In this document: positions 32,790 through 46,496 of the stretch, one piece after another | Position numbering within the stretch: the first letter of the stretch is position 1 | Layout of the letters: each line of letters starts with the position of its first letter | Assembly: GCA_920105625.2 (NCBI GenBank) | Contig: OV050032.1 | Span: 8,980,129-9,044,128 of the forward strand | Direction of reading: 5' to 3' | Length of the DNA: 64,000 nucleotides | From: Clusia tigrina | Taxonomy: Eukaryota; Arthropoda; Insecta; Diptera; Clusiidae | Translations under genes and position numbers: made by a program | Notes under the pieces: generated by a model | What the model was told of the DNA's origin: nothing | Seen by the model: the letters and a program-made list of their open reading frames with translations, nothing else | Databases searched by the model: none

Positions 32790-33175
32790 TATGCGAATCC
32801 GCGGATCGCGGAGGGGATCGAGGATTCACCGCTGGAAGTCATTTCTACTCTTCGTCGACTGAAACGATGTTGTTCACCAATATTGCTCCTCGTACTTTGA
32901 TGCGTCTGAACTTGTGTTGTTTTCCTAATCCTTGGAAAACTCTATCGCGGTGGACTGTTGGCAATATTTTCAATTGCTTTGCTGTTCCTTGTGACGTTGT
33001 TGTTATTCTGCTGACTAAATTGTTGGTTTATTTCATCAGGGTTTGCGCCATGTTTGTCCAATGCCCTAAAAAGATGCACGAAAATAATATAAAAAGTTTG
33101 TGTGGTTGAACTGTATTTGTGAAGGGATCCAAAGGGAGGTGTGGCAGGTATACCAACGTAAATATATACTTATAT
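32790..33175. other. Intergenic sequence, no gene seen
   Basis: Open frames show no recognisable domain. Confidence 0.4.
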
Positions 33176-33641
<466 letters not shown>

Positions 33642-33739
33642 GTCTGCAGTCACTCATCACTTCCTGGGACGATTTTTGTCCACCGTTCAAGATATTCAAA
33701 TGAATCGTTGCATACTTTTAGGTAAGCAATGATCTCCTA

Positions 33740-33935
33740 GCGGGTACGCTGGCTAGGTCACGTCGTGCGGATGGACGACACTGCACCAACTAGGAAAGTC
33801 TTCGATTCGTTGCCCCAAGATGGGCGATGCAGGAGGGGAAGACCACCACAGAGTTGGAAAGACCAAGTTCAGGAGGACCTGCCTGGACGCGGCATTTGCA
33901 ATTCGCGTCAGCGTGCGCTTAGCAGAGACGACTGA
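33740..33935 (+). mobile_element. RTE-like LINE 3' tail, second copy
   Basis: Encodes RVRWLGHVVRMDDTAPTRKV, then CRRGRPPQSWKDQVQEDL and SRQRALSRDD. This is the same C-terminal tail as 1250-1530 but without the internal stop. No reverse transcriptase precedes it: the TA tract adjoins its left side. Confidence 0.85.
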
Positions 33936-33959
33936 CAAAGGTCAATTATGCGGCATTAC

Positions 33960-34585
33960 CCCACTAGGGTTGTTCGCCAGCCAATAAGAAGAAGAAGAAT
34001 GATTTCCATATGCACCTAATCGGAAAAAAGGCACGCCTATTTCCCCACAACTATCAACAGCTCATTGAAAACAACCGCGGCTTTACGGAAACTTACGAAA
34101 TACTCGTACTAAAAACATTAGGTAGAAACGCGCGGGTGAGTCCGTTCTATGCCAAGTGTGAGTGGTATACAGAGACTTCTTAGCCCTCTATAACTATAAG
34201 TATAGGGATGTTAAAATAAAATATCTTTCTTATATGTGTCTGTGAAGAATTACGATATTTTTTACTCATATGCCAGAAATGCCCGTGATCAGCTGAAGAA
34301 CACACCTGCCTCACATACAAACCTCTCGAGAGAGCTCCGTATATTTGAACCTCTCTAGAATCTTCATTCCAAAGGACCACAACTATGTTTCTATTGATTA
34401 TATAATTCCAATGAATAGCGATAGTAAAATGCAATTGATCGATATTTGTGGGAGCGACCTAACTACTTTAGTCACGCCCATAAGTTAAACGTATACTACT
34501 AACAATTTAAGCGTTGTTATTAAGGCATTATTTTTCACAGATTATAGGCCAAGATAGTTCTAGAGATAGACAAAAATCGAAGACA
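33960..34585. other. Intergenic sequence, no gene seen
   Basis: AT-rich, short ORFs only. Confidence 0.4.
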
Positions 34586-34766
34586 AGCTAAAACACGTCC
34601 ACGCACAATAGCTGTCAAAAACTGACTGAACATTCAAAATGGCCGAGATTGTCAACATAAGTGAGGGACATGAGCACCAACATAACGCCACAAAAAGACC
34701 GAAAATCGAACATCCGTAGCCAACGAAAATTCAAAATTCGCGATACTTTTTGAACACACCTCGTAT
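34586..34766 (-). mobile_element. Mariner/Tc1-like terminal relic
   Basis: The minus strand starts TACGAGGTGTGTTCAAAAAG and continues TATCGCGAATTTTGAATTTT, which resembles the terminal repeat and flank of insect mariner elements as I remember them. A TA dinucleotide is present at the terminus. No transposase ORF and no opposite terminus were found. Assigned from recalled end sequence only. Confidence 0.5.
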
Positions 34767-34830
34767 GTATTTCGATAGTTCTACTCGTATGTATTTCGAT
34801 TGGATCCGTCGATATAATGAGGGAATTATC

Positions 34831-34999
34831 GATGATTGGGCGAAGGTTAGGTTAACGTGGCAGCCGGTCTAAGGACCAGCTCACTCAGACCACCATGGGT
34901 CCATTGTGATACCACCGCGTAACAACGCACCTCCGATTCACTCGTCGAACCACTGCGAAGCCCTAATAAAGCGCAGAATTTGTTTGATGATTGGACGAA
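34831..34999 (-). mobile_element. 141-bp LINE 3' scrap with 14-bp target duplication
   Basis: The insert 34845-34985 (minus strand ...GTGGTATCACAATGGACCCA...GCCACGTTAACCTAACC) is flanked by gatgattgggcgaa (34831-34844) and gatgattggacgaa (34986-34999), one mismatch. It matches 23140-23254 over the shared 3' ~110 bp. Confidence 0.92.
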
Positions 35000-35840
35000 G
35001 AAATTGTTATATTTTACCATTGAGTAGTTCAGACATAGTCATGGTAGACTGCAAGAGTGCACCAAAAAAGATCAGGTGGTTAGGACTATTGTGAATAAGA
35101 GAATTAAATGCACTGCAAAGGTATACACTGGAGATGTTTCCCATGTACTAAAGCCCCCATTTGTGTATAAGAATGATGCATAAAACCTTGGTAAAATTCT
35201 CGAGAGATCTTTAATTTACATATGACGGATTCTGAGTGGCCTTCCAAACAATGGATTGCAGAGTGTTTAGGCCCATTTGCCATGGTTCAACAAATAGTCG
35301 AATAACCCTATCAGGGGATGCAAGTAGGGAGAGCGACATGTTGGATTTCTGTGATGCAAACAAATTGCAAACGCTTCGCACGCGTGCATGAACATCACTG
35401 GAGCATGTGTGTCCCAATTCGTCCTGAATGGAGTAGCAGCGAGTGCTAAAATGGAGCGCAAGTACTCGTGTTTAAACTGCACGTACACATCCTCGTAGAG
35501 TCATTTCACCATGGTTAGAAACTTGAATGTTAATTTATTGAATTTTGGAGGGAGAGTAAAGGAAAGTATCCTGACGATAATTGCCACAGCGAACGGCACT
35601 GCCAAAAGGGAGTGCATGCTGGACGAACGCCATTGCTGCCACAGAGAGCGTGTAGCAGCAAGATCAGCAGCCACTGAAATACGAAGGAGCGGTTTTTTCT
35701 GCTCAGAATTGCATTTCACAGTTCGCGTCGATTGTGAGGAATGTAAACACAGTTTTTATAGCTGCGGTTGCGCCGCACTGAGTTACATCGCTGATAAGAA
35801 TCGCTGATGGACACGGCATATTTTCCACCGAGCAAAACAC
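35000..35840. other. Intergenic sequence, no gene seen
   Basis: No recognisable feature. Confidence 0.4.
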
Positions 35841-35842
35841 AA

Positions 35843-35847
35843 ACACC

Positions 35848-35885
<38 letters not shown>
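35843..35885. repeat. CA microsatellite
   Basis: Long (AC)n run. Confidence 0.95.
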
Positions 35886-35889
35886 AAGG

Positions 35890-38092
35890 AACGATAGGCA
35901 AGGCCTCATGCTGCCAGTATTGGGGGTATTTTTTGCTACCGTCGCTAGCACAGCGTCAGCAGCAAAAATCGCACGCATAACACCGAGCGCCAATGTGTAA
36001 ACAAGTTTAATTGTTGTTAATTATATTTTTAATCAAAATAAATGATAATCAAATAAAATAATGCAAAACACAAAAACACAAGTGGAAGATGCTGCGAGCG
36101 GGCGGGAAGAGGAGCTCATTTGCAGTTACTTCAAATTTCGCACCAACGACGAAAGGATGCGAATAGTGTGGCACATGGAAAACAAGATGAATGGGTTGTG
36201 ACGCCATTGCCCCTTGCCCTCTGCTATTTACGAGAATTGGCTCACGCCAAGCGTGTAAAGTGTTCTGCTCGTATATGCAGCAGCAACATTGCCAATTGCC
36301 TCAATGAACGGAGAACAATTGGAAATGTGTAACACTACTGAAATTGAGATAACGGCGGAGGCAAGGGATGACCAGAGCTGTTGCCTGAGCTGCTCAAGAA
36401 CGAAGTGTTAGAAGCTGCGGAATACCTTTGGCGGAAGTTGGAGAGCAAATCTGATAAGTGGTAGAAAGTTCTAGCCACCATATGAGTAGTCTAGACTAAA
36501 TGATCACTGCCCAGAAATTGTCTCCTCATGTCAAGTGCCCGTAGAAATTCCCTGGATTTGTTTCCAAAAATGCTTAAAGTTATTAAAGGGAATCTGATTT
36601 CTACATGTGATAATTTCAGGTTCGAACAGCAGTCAGGAGATTCTGAAAGTAGGAAGGATTGTTAAGAACTAGCTTCCAATGTTGGCGAAACTATTCCTAC
36701 CATTGCTTTGCAATTGTTTCCACATCATCTGCGAGCATTGCTCCATTCAAGATGGTCATACTGCCCGGAACAATATGAACATCATACTCAAGTGCTCATA
36801 TACATTTGATAACGATCCTCACGCAAAAAAAATAGCTATACAACATTTCTCAAAATAATCAAAAATGAACTCCTATTGAAAAATTAACCCGCGTTTGACG
36901 TCAGAAGAATTGATAAATATTTAAACAAAAGCCAAGAAAAAAAAGAAACAATTTCATTAAAAACAAACAACAATGACGAATATTACAGCATCAGGAATAG
37001 CAACAACAACAACCAATAACCGCTCCGATTCACGTGATTTATGAGAACGGATCGTGAACATTCCAATTAAATGCAAAAAACTTCAAAGCAAAACTCATTC
37101 CGTTTACTCGGACTATCTGTGGAACAAGACCAGCCAGTTAGGGTGGAGAATTCACATGCAGAACGAAGCACTCGCGTCAAGAAACGTGTTCTCTGGCGTC
37201 AACTGTGCTGCTGAGATGCAGATCATTCTTACCAAACTGGAATCAGGTTGACACCAGATTCTTTCCAAAGCAAAAGAACAGTTTAGCCTTGGCACAGTCG
37301 GAACAATACCCTTCAGGCCTCACACTCCTTTGTCTGACTATGAGCGTTTGACCTAAATTAAAGTCACTGTTGATGGTCCTGCGGTTTTTTCTTTGTTCCT
37401 GGCTCTCTCAAAGCGTTTACTTCATTATAACTATACTACATTGGTTCATTATTTTGCAATTGCTTCACTATTCTACAATTGCGAGGTTTTTTGTTGTAGT
37501 TAAGGATTTCAGTGTGTTAATATGAGCAACTCTTGTTGCAACGGGAGGTGGTACAAGCAACCACTTCAATTGAGATGGCACTGAACACCCTTCAATGGGG
37601 TTGTTTACCATCTCACACGCATTGATGTGGGACAAAAATAGAAGCTTTGTACAATTCTACTATTCTCTCAACGAACTCCAATTGATGGCAAATGAGGGAA
37701 TTCTAATTCAATCACTCGTGAATCGTGTATGAATGAGGCACCACTATTCCACACACACAGTGAGTGCTTTTGCAGTTGGCTCGAGTAGCAGCAAATAACC
37801 ACATTCAAGTGGACTGTGGCAGTCGCAAGCAGAGTCAGCAAAAATATCTGAAAACGAGCCAAATCAAACCAAGAATCTAATCAATTGCCTTGAAAGTGCA
37901 ATGCAAAGCGACGCTGATGAAACATTTCCCAGCGATTGCACGGCGGCGATAGAAACACAACTCGACAGCACAAAATTGTGCACTCTTCAAACTTTCCAAA
38001 TCAAAAAAGCATTTGAAATTTTCAGAGAAAGAAGGGGAAGAAAATTGCGAGTAAAATATGAAAATAGCCAAGCCTGCAAATAATGTGTCGTT
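35890..38092. other. Intergenic sequence, no gene seen
   Basis: No supported exon, RNA or long repeat in 2.2 kb. Confidence 0.4.
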
Positions 38093-38099
38093 GACAATA

Positions 38100-38256
38100 G
38101 AACACTGAGCGCGAACACTGAGCACGGACACTGGACGCCAACACTGAGCGCGAACACTGAGCGCGAACACTGAGCACGAACACTGTGCGTGAATACAGTG
38201 CGCGAATACAGTGCGCGAACACTGTGCCCGAACACTGTGTTTGAACACTATGTCCA
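38100..38256. repeat. 13-bp minisatellite, about twelve copies
   Basis: Units of acactgagcgcga with variants (acactgtgcccga, atacagtgcgcga), strictly 13 bases apart. Overlapping minus-strand frames are low-complexity translations of it. Confidence 0.92.
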
Positions 38257-38369
38257 GAAGATAATTGAGGAAATTGCTTAGTAGTAAATAGATCGACCGA
38301 ATGGCGATCGTTGAATTCTTCCTTGCCTCGGTTTGCTCGCTCGTTCTCAAGACGCGTACAGAAACGCCA

Positions 38370-38900
38370 GTCAGCTCTAAACGAGCTCTCCACGCATTCT
38401 ACAGTTCACCTAGTCTGGGTACCTGGTCACAGGGACATCGAAGGAAACTGCGAGGCATGAACTTGCTAAAGCAGGTACACTGCTATACGAAGTAGACCCT
38501 TCTCTTGATATAGGCATCCCTCTCGCTACAGCCAGGCTGGCGATAAAACGCAGGTATTTCCATGAGGCCAACAACTATGGGCGGAGGAATGTTCTTGCTG
38601 TATTGCAGGGCTTACCTGGCCTAGCCTCAGCAATAAGCGTACGCTTCAGCTACTTGAACTCGGATGCGAGTCCATCAGTACTGCGGTTGCGGCGCATTGT
38701 GTGATGGGGAGGCATGCGGCTAGGCAGGGTTTGCCCTTTAATGACTTCTGCCGTGAGTGTGGTGCTGAGGAAGAATAAGAAACAATGCTACACCTTATGC
38801 GTCAGTGTCCATCCTTAGCCAGATGAAGATTGCACATCTTCAAGCCTCCTTTCTTAATCAGTCTGAGCTCGCAACCTGTAAGATTGGGGACGTACGCAAT
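38370..38900 (+). mobile_element. Degenerate LINE RNase H/C-terminal fragment
   Basis: The + strand encodes VHLVWVPGHRDIEGNCEA, then DIGIPLATARLAIKRRYF, then HCVMGRHAARQGLPFNDFCR and ECGAEEE, with stops between them, and a CPSLAR end. The block order matches the ORF at 23184-24926 (IGIPLATAKLEIKRKYL), so this is a decayed relative. Confidence 0.8.
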
Positions 38901-39029
38901 CCAACTGTCAGGTTGGTTCAACACTTGTTGCTCAACACATTTGAAACTGAGTGGCATTTGGAATGGGAGAAAATCCATTGACCTTATGATATTCTCATGG
39001 AAGAACGCAGGCACAAATGAGCTGCTAAT

Positions 39030-39530
39030 TGAACATTCAACATGCGAGTGCCTTCAAAACAACGGACACACTCTCGCAGTTGGAAATGTCGAATGGAGGC
39101 AGTTATCATCTTGGTTAGTAAGTAGGCAAGCTCAACCAGAGTGGCACCGCGGCCGTATTAAACTGCTGTTCAAATTTAATAGGCAGGACGTAAAAGTTCC
39201 GATAGAGGTACTGACGGGTCATTGTTTTATTGGAAGACATACAAGTAGACTGGGGGTGCCTCATAATGACATTCGTAGGAGCTGTCAAGATAGCGAGGAA
39301 GAGGAAACCATGGAATACTTCATGTGTGGATGCATGGTTTTCCGCGCTTGGATTCGATTTTCTTCACAGTATTGAGGAGGCTTCCCGGCTGAAGCTGCCG
39401 GCTTTGTATCAAATCCACAGGATGCTTTAAAGAGGATACGGAGATGTAAGGGAAAAGCTACAGTGGTGCCACAATGGGTCTTAAACAGTCCTAAGTGAGT
39501 CTAAGGACAGCCTCTTAACCTAACCGCAGA
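39030..39530 (+). mobile_element. Second LINE C-terminal fragment and 3' tail
   Basis: Encodes VPIEVLTGHCFIGRHTSRLG, NDIRRSCQDSEEEETMEYFM and CGCMVF, the Cys/His tail of the same superfamily, followed by a 3' UTR that ends 'cctcttaacctaacc'. One frameshift occurs after CGCMVF. Confidence 0.75.
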
Positions 39531-39794
39531 ACAATGTGACGTCAATAAGACTGTTATTGGCGCTACTATATTGACAATTCTGAACTGTGAAATATGAACT
39601 AATTTCACAACAACAAATTCCGAGAAAAAGAAAAGTTTTTCTGGCAATATAATATTTTATTTGAGTGGGGAATCCAAGAAACCCTAATCTTCCTAGAATC
39701 GTGTTATATTTGAAGGCTGTTCCCAATTCACTGAACAGTAAGTACCGTAAAGCTTATGTGCAGCTCTGACAAGCAGTATATAATTGGCACTTCT

Positions 39795-40132
39795 AAGGAG
39801 CAATTGCAGATTGAAGATAGGGATGCTGACAGGCCATTGCCTAACGGCAGTACACGCGAAAAGGATGCAGCTCACAAGCAATGTTGGGTCCAAGCATCTG
39901 CTATGTTTCTGTCCATCAATCGCTAGAGCACCCGGAAAATACTTGGTGGCTCCTTGATTTGGGGGACTAAAGGAGGTTTCAACCGTGGGAATTGCTCCAC
40001 TTATACGACTAACAGAAAACACCTTCCTATTCAATGATCTCTACTGCCGCGAATCCTAAACGGTCACTCATCTGGAATCGCCAAAGACCTAACAGGTCTA
40101 TTCGATCAGGCAGTCTAACCTAACCTAATCTA
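39795..40132 (+). mobile_element. LINE 3' end, same family as 19087-20655
   Basis: Encodes LTGHCLTAVHAKRM, CFCPSIARAPGKYLVAP and TFLFNDLYCRES, then a 3' UTR ending gtctaacctaacctaa. It matches the corresponding parts of the 20010-20655 copy. Confidence 0.75.
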
Positions 40133-40139
40133 GGTATAC

Positions 40140-42950
40140 AGATGCGAGTACAATGACTTTACGGAAGGCATACGGACGAATTATGGTAGGGGTTCAACGG
40201 ATGATTTCTCTGCAGATTGACGAAATTCCACAGAAGCTCACACGAGATTCCTCGGAACCTCAAATTCGACCTTTACACGATTAGGAAGCTCACAACGAAC
40301 CTTATGGGCCCGAAGGAAAAAACTAAATTTATATCTTTGTCAGGAGTTTTTGCTAAACACACTCGTCTACGCTCGGACAGTAGGATTCTGTGGAACCCCT
40401 GAGTATGCTGATTCATCCTAAAGTTCTGTTCGAGTTCGAAATTCTGCGCGCAATCTACAGTCAGCAATTGAAAAATCCACAATCAAATTTGTACAATTCA
40501 AAAAGAATCTCTGTGAACAGTTTTCGCCGATGTGAGAGGTGTTGTTTTTGTTGTCGTTGTAGTTATTTACAATGATCTGATTTGTTTACGGCTGCAATCG
40601 AACGATTGGTCGGGTGCTGCGGCAGATAAGCAAATGTTTCCATGACATTGAGTCGCCGGGGGCATACAAGTATGAAGACTTATCGTAACACCACTGCTAT
40701 CACAGACACGTACGGGCGAAAATAATTTCCATTAAATTTTCCACTGCGGTAGCAGCAATAGCACGCATTTGTGCTCTCTCTCTCTTGGACGCTCCTAGGA
40801 ATCGCCACTTCTCTCAGCCTACTTAATTACTCACTTACAGGCTTTGGTGCCAAACACATGATTGACTCACGAATAAATGTCCATGGCATGACGCTAACTT
40901 ATCATCAGAATACACGCATCTCGAAATAAACGTTCACATATCCACGCTCAAAGTGAACAGATTCATGCAAAGCTGCATGAATCACAGGAATCGAAGAAAC
41001 TGCTCCTGGAGCTGGGCAAAGTTAGAGACCGAAAAACAGGGTTACGGGTACGGAACTCACCCATGGTTTCTCAACAGGCCTCCTTCAGTCTAAAGATCGC
41101 ATCTACAATTAACCTGACATACTCTCGGAGTGAGCAAGAAGCAAGACCTCTGAATATTAGGAATATTTATTGGTGACTTCCACAACCGTCCCACAATCGT
41201 CATTCAATATACTCGTATTTAATGAAGGTTTCTATAATGTATTCCAGACTTGAGAAATTTGTTGTAGCCGCAGTTATAAATTCGTTATTAATACTTTAAA
41301 ATTAATTCTTTATGTGAAGCTTCAGCAATGTAACTAATACTTGGAGAACCACTAATAGATTTAATATCCCCGTTCCAGACCCCTTTTAAAATTTATGGTA
41401 TGCTTTACCTGTGACTGACATGTCAGCTGGTACCGTGCCGAGTACGAGCAGGTCGGCATTCGATATTCGACATAAAAATCTTATGAAAATATCGCCGAAG
41501 TTGTGGTCGCAAAGCACCTTGGTCAGCTACATGAGGTGGGGCACACAACCCGTGCTCGAACGTGTCCTCCGAGGACATTACTTCTATGACCGAAACTATT
41601 CCGAAAAACATGTTTCAGAACTTCTTCTTATGTTCTTATGTTATATCTGTTTCAGAACTTTGAAAATCCTTTCCGTGGATTGCACAAAGATCTTCGCCTA
41701 CATACGAGTAAGAATACTTAACAATTCTTCCTAAGATTTGCATGCCAGCTAATATGGATGAGTACAACGCCGTACAATCGTTGATTGATCACAAATATAA
41801 AAAAGCATACGTGGAAGATCATATTTGATTATCATAACTTTTTCAGCTCCGGAAAAGGAAGCTCCTTCCATAAAAACAGAGGAGTCTTCAATTGAAGACA
41901 ACATAACCACACGCTTGAAAGCGTGTCTGTTGCCTCACTATGTGGTCGCTCAGCTAAGAGTGGATGCATTCGGCACTCTCCTGCAACTATCTCGACTATT
42001 TAGTGGGGCTTCTGGAATCGAAGCCTGCCCCTTGCCCGGGCCTTAAGAGAACACACAATTTGATTACACATGATTTAATGATAAGTTTTATTTAAGACTC
42101 AATACTCGATAAAGTTAATGGCATACATTTTGTGAATAATTTAATGCATTACATTCTGAGCTACATTTTCAGTGGATAGATTAATTATAATATTGTGTAC
42201 TTAATTATTCAAGGACAATTTCTTAGTGGCTTCTTGATACATTTCTTTTTTGCAGATTAAGTTTTGTTTAAATTGTGCAAACTAAGTTTCTCTTTTTTTT
42301 GGCTCTGGCATTTTTCAGGGTTCTTTCTTGTCAAATCGAATTGTTCATTTGGTTGTTTTCTTATATGCCATGCTTTTTTTTTTAGTATTACTACAATTTA
42401 ATATTTTCGTATGTATTGGAAATGTGAGTTTTCAAAAGTTATCGCTTTATACTCGAAACAATAAATAATGAAAGGATTAGCAGGCTGTTGAAGGGGCGTG
42501 GTCTGGGGCAGTAAATTCCAAAAATACAAATTTAAAACAAATCATAATTTTGAATACGTGGAACGCTGCAATGAAACTGGGCGAAGTTTGCTTGCGTCAG
42601 TGGTGGCAGGTAAAAAATTGGCTGAATTTCGCAGGGCCCTGATGTCGAGGACAAATTTGTTTACCTGCATTCATGCCACTGGGCTGTGATTCTGATTCTC
42701 TGTCAAGTGCATAGCTTTAAGTATAACGGGGCGCGCTTTATTCCGGCCAATTTCTGCTAGTTTTGCAGGCAGTCTCCACAATGCCTCAGAATCACTGCCC
42801 AAGAAATTTCATTGCAGTTTTTGTAGCAAGCAAAGAAAAAATTTACCATCACTTTCAAATGTCATCGTGTAGAAATTGATTGTGAAATTCGTTGGAAATA
42901 GTGGGCGTTCCCAACTAGAGAGGCGTGTTTACCTGATACTCTGTTAAAGC
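40140..42950. other. Intergenic sequence, no gene seen
   Basis: No supported gene. A minus-strand ATG followed 21 nt later by GTAAGTGAGT (near 40840-40870) has the wrong phase for PNP and no other support. Confidence 0.4.
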
Positions 42951-42957
42951 CACTTTA

Positions 42958-43468
42958 ATTAATCTCTCTAATTGAAAGTGGATCTCTAATTGAGAGTGGC
43001 TCTCTAGTTGAGAGTGGCTTTGTAGTGGAGAGTGACTCTCTAGTTGATAGTGGTTTTCTAATGGAGAGTGGCCCTCTAGTAGAGAATGTCTCTCTAATTG
43101 AAAGTGGATCTCTAATTGAGAGTGGCTCTCTAGTTGATAGTGTCTGTAGTAGAGAGTGGCGCACTAGTTGATAGGGGCTCTCTAGAGTAGAGTGGCTCTC
43201 TAGTTGATAGGGGCTCTCTAGAGTAGAGTGGCTCTCTAGAGTAGGGTGGCTCTCTAGTTGATAAGGGAGTGGGTTTGAGAGTGGCTTTGTAATGGAGAGT
43301 GGCCCTCTAGTAGAGAGTGTCTCTCTAATTGAAAGTGGATCTCTAATTGAGAGTGGCTCTCTAGTTGAGAGTGGCTTTGTAGTGGAGAGTGACTCTCTAG
43401 TTGATAGTGGCTTTCTAATGGAGAGTGGCCCTCTAGTAGAGAGCGTTCCTCTTTTGGAGAGTGTTTGC
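42958..43468. repeat. 18-bp minisatellite, about 28 units
   Basis: Units of 'gagagtggctctctagtt' and variants (ggctttgtagtg, gactctctagttga). Because 18 is divisible by 3, both strands show long repetitive ORFs (minus strand 193 aa; + strand ESGSLIESGS repeats). These look like by-products. Confidence 0.92.
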
Positions 43469-43474
43469 GCAATC

Positions 43475-45670
43475 GAAATATAGCAATGTTGTCTCTGAGC
43501 ACAAATCAAAGCAAACTGAATTATATGAGAGAACATAACATTGAACGAAACATCATGATTTCAGAGCATCCAATTGAATTTGACTTCTTTGACTTTCTTC
43601 TGACTTCTGTGTCGTCACACATCGTTGTGGACTGTGGACTGTGTTCTGCTCATTTTCCCACTCTCTCTTACTCTCTCTGTCCACACACAGTTTTAATGTG
43701 GCTTGGAAAACCAGCAGCAATTCTGTATGCCAGCTTTCAACTCAAGGGGGTGTAACCATCCCCAAAGAGCACTCTAAAAAGCCAGAGCCCACAATATCCA
43801 ATTTCATCATATATTTCCTCGTGTAAGTGGGAATCTGCGTTCCACGACGAAGATCGCTTCAATTGGCAATCGAACTAAAATTCATGACAGAGAAAGTACT
43901 CAAAATAAAACGGACTTTAGAGTGCTTTTTTTTGTTTGCTTGTTCAGCTTTGAAGAGCTCCCAACAGACTTGTGACTTGTGACTATACAAGACCCTGTTT
44001 TTTACATATAAATAAGTGCAGTGCACAAACAAATTATTCAGAGTGTAATAAAAGAAATTTATAATAAAAAAATAAAATAAAAATCAAAAATGTCAAACAA
44101 AATGTTTAAAAAAAATTATACAATTAATAAAAAAAATCTGAGAAGAAATAATTATATTTTTGAAAATGGAAATTTTATTTATTCCTGTAATTAATTTTTA
44201 TAAAAGTAAATGTACAAAATTTCGACAAAAGAAAATCCACTCTTTTCGGTTGACAAACTAAAAATAAATAAAACAATCAGAATCGAATAAATAAGTTAAA
44301 TAATTATTGCGTTCGTTATTTCTACGATCATTGCTTTGTTGTAACTTTTGCTCTATTTGGATTGTGGCTTATACATTATCTTTCTTTATTCATTATTTTC
44401 TTATAAGTTTAGTTCAAATTTCTTAGATCTGAGAATGAGAATAATACATACAATACTTTGTTTAAGTTTAAAAATCATAAAAACATACCCCCGCACTTTG
44501 GGCCCACTTCCGAGAAAGCAACTGGTTGTTCATTTCCGGCCGGTCGGTCGGGCACACCCGCCAAGTGCAGCCCTCAATGCGGAGGTTAATTTTTCGTATT
44601 TATTTTATTACTGTAATTTTATGGTATTTTGTTTCTGCTTTCGTTTACATTTATTTACTTAATTTTAGTTATAAATATGTTAAGTACTTAAAGCAAAGAG
44701 AATTTAGGTTTATACAATTTTTGTGTCATTTCAATAAAATGTTTTCTTTAAAATTCTTTTCTTGTCTCCGCACAGAGATGAAGATGAAGTACAAATTTTG
44801 ATTAGGATACGTTTTAAGATTTTTTTAGGGTTTTCTTTTGTTTTTTTTTTTTTTTTGTTTGAAAATTGTAAAGCAAAACAGGACTACGAAGTAACTCAAA
44901 GGCAACTGAGAAAACTGAAAAGGATGGGAAAAAGCAAGGGAAGTGTGGAAAGATTGAATGGCTGAAGAAATGCGTAAATGATAACTTTGGCATGTCAGGT
45001 GTTCAGGGAATATCAAAGAAATAAAAACAACAAAAACAACAACAAATTATACGACGAATCACTCGGTGCATTTACAATTGAGGCAAGAAATCATAAAAGT
45101 TTATGCGGCAGAAACTCATCATTTCTGAGGGCTTACTTCTTAAATATCTTTATTATTAGCAATATTATTATAATTTTTATTAAGTAATACGATTTAAGAA
45201 TATGTTCACACAGACACAGAACACTAAGCATAGAATATAAAGTTGTCAAAGAGACTGTAAAGAAGATAAACACAATACGGTTCAAACGGAATACAAATAG
45301 AAATATAAAAATGTGTTGTTAAAGATTGACGTTGAAAAATAAACAAAATTGTAAAAGAAATGTTTTTATTTGTGGCAGTAAACTGCGTACAAACTGATGT
45401 TGGTTTGGGGTAAGGGCAGGAAGACCACTGGCCTCTCAAAGCACTCGGTCCGTCGGGCCATTGCACTTAATTGTGGACTATTTTACGCAACGTTGGTGAG
45501 AGCTGACAGTGAAATTCGCGTTTCTTGACAACATCCACTCTGGAATACTAGAATAGCTACCAGCTTCATCAACGCAATGCCAAATCATATCTGTCGCTTG
45601 TTAAGAAAACTGAAGAGGAGCGATGGACAAGTCTCAAAAAGAACCAGATATAATGCTAGCATAACCCAAT
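43475..45670. other. AT-rich intergenic sequence, no gene seen
   Basis: Contains many A- and T-runs (44040-44170, 44820-44860). No conserved ORF. Confidence 0.4.
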
Positions 45671-45680
45671 ATAACACGAT

Positions 45681-45905
45681 ACCCCACCCTCAATTCGCTG
45701 GGTGTCTCCTGCGGGATTACCATAACAAACCTAAGGATAGACCCTATAACAAAACTAAGGGTAACCTTAACAAGTTGGGATTTGTTCGCTTATACGACAT
45801 AGCAGACTACGATTCCCCACTCTCAACTCGCTGGGTGTCTCCTGCGGGATTACCATAACAAACTTAAGGATAGACCCTTAACCCCTTTTAAACAAGTTGG
45901 GATTG
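45681..45905. repeat. Two-copy direct duplication (~133-bp spacing)
   Basis: 'ctcaattcgctgggtgtctc ctgcgggattaccataacaa' at 45690 and 'ctcaactcgctgggtgtctc...' at 45823, followed in both by 'aaggatagaccct' and 'acaagttgggatt'. Confidence 0.85.
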
Positions 45906-45939
45906 GTTTATGGTTACCTTTTTTTCACATAAAAATATC

Positions 45940-46490
45940 AGTATTGGCGGAGCATATGTTGGCAGACCACCTCTACCAGAACACCGCTTGTGGCCCGCAA
46001 GTAGCTCGGCTAGCAAATCCAACCCGGCTAAGATTGCAACAATACCGTAGATCTCAGAAGATCCTCTCGCAATGTTCTAAAAATTATCCATTATTGTCTA
46101 GAAAATTACTCCATAGAAGCTTCTGGAATACAGCAATAAGAGAGAGTGTGGCAAAAGGAGACGTTCTCTTATAAGAAGAAAGGTGCTTGAAGAAGATGAG
46201 CTCCAAAAACTCCACTAGAACAAACCCCATTAAGAAAGGAAAACATTTGCTGAAAGTGATATGCAGGCACAAATATACCCGCACATTTATAGAGGCTCAC
46301 AAATGCGGTGTGGGTCAATCCGGTCAACCCCCTTACAACAATGCAGACGAGGTAATTGGATAAGAGGGCAGGGTGGTTCAGAAATTTATTTAATTTTTTT
46401 ATGTATGTTTAATCATTCCTGTGATTCGGAAAAAAATATGGCGCAACCACCTACTCTGGTGCCCAATCGCAGAAATTCCATTACCACAAA
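45940..46490. other. Intergenic sequence, no gene seen
   Basis: A sequence near 45950-46060 has a balanced, coding-like composition but no motif I can name. The start of the 277-aa repeat ORF (46261) falls here. Confidence 0.35.
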
Positions 46491-46496
46491 TAAAAA

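Noticed and set aside
40830..40870. Alternative PNP first exon (minus-strand ATG then GTAAGTGAGT)
   Set aside because: Phase 0 at the donor cannot join the phase 2 PNP exon.
41035..41065. Minus-strand ATGG|GTGAGT as an alternative first exon
   Set aside because: Phase 1, incompatible with the PNP exon, and too short to support.
42955..43536. 193-aa minus-strand repeat protein
   Set aside because: 18-bp repeat divisible by 3 keeps frames open on both strands; no promoter or other support.
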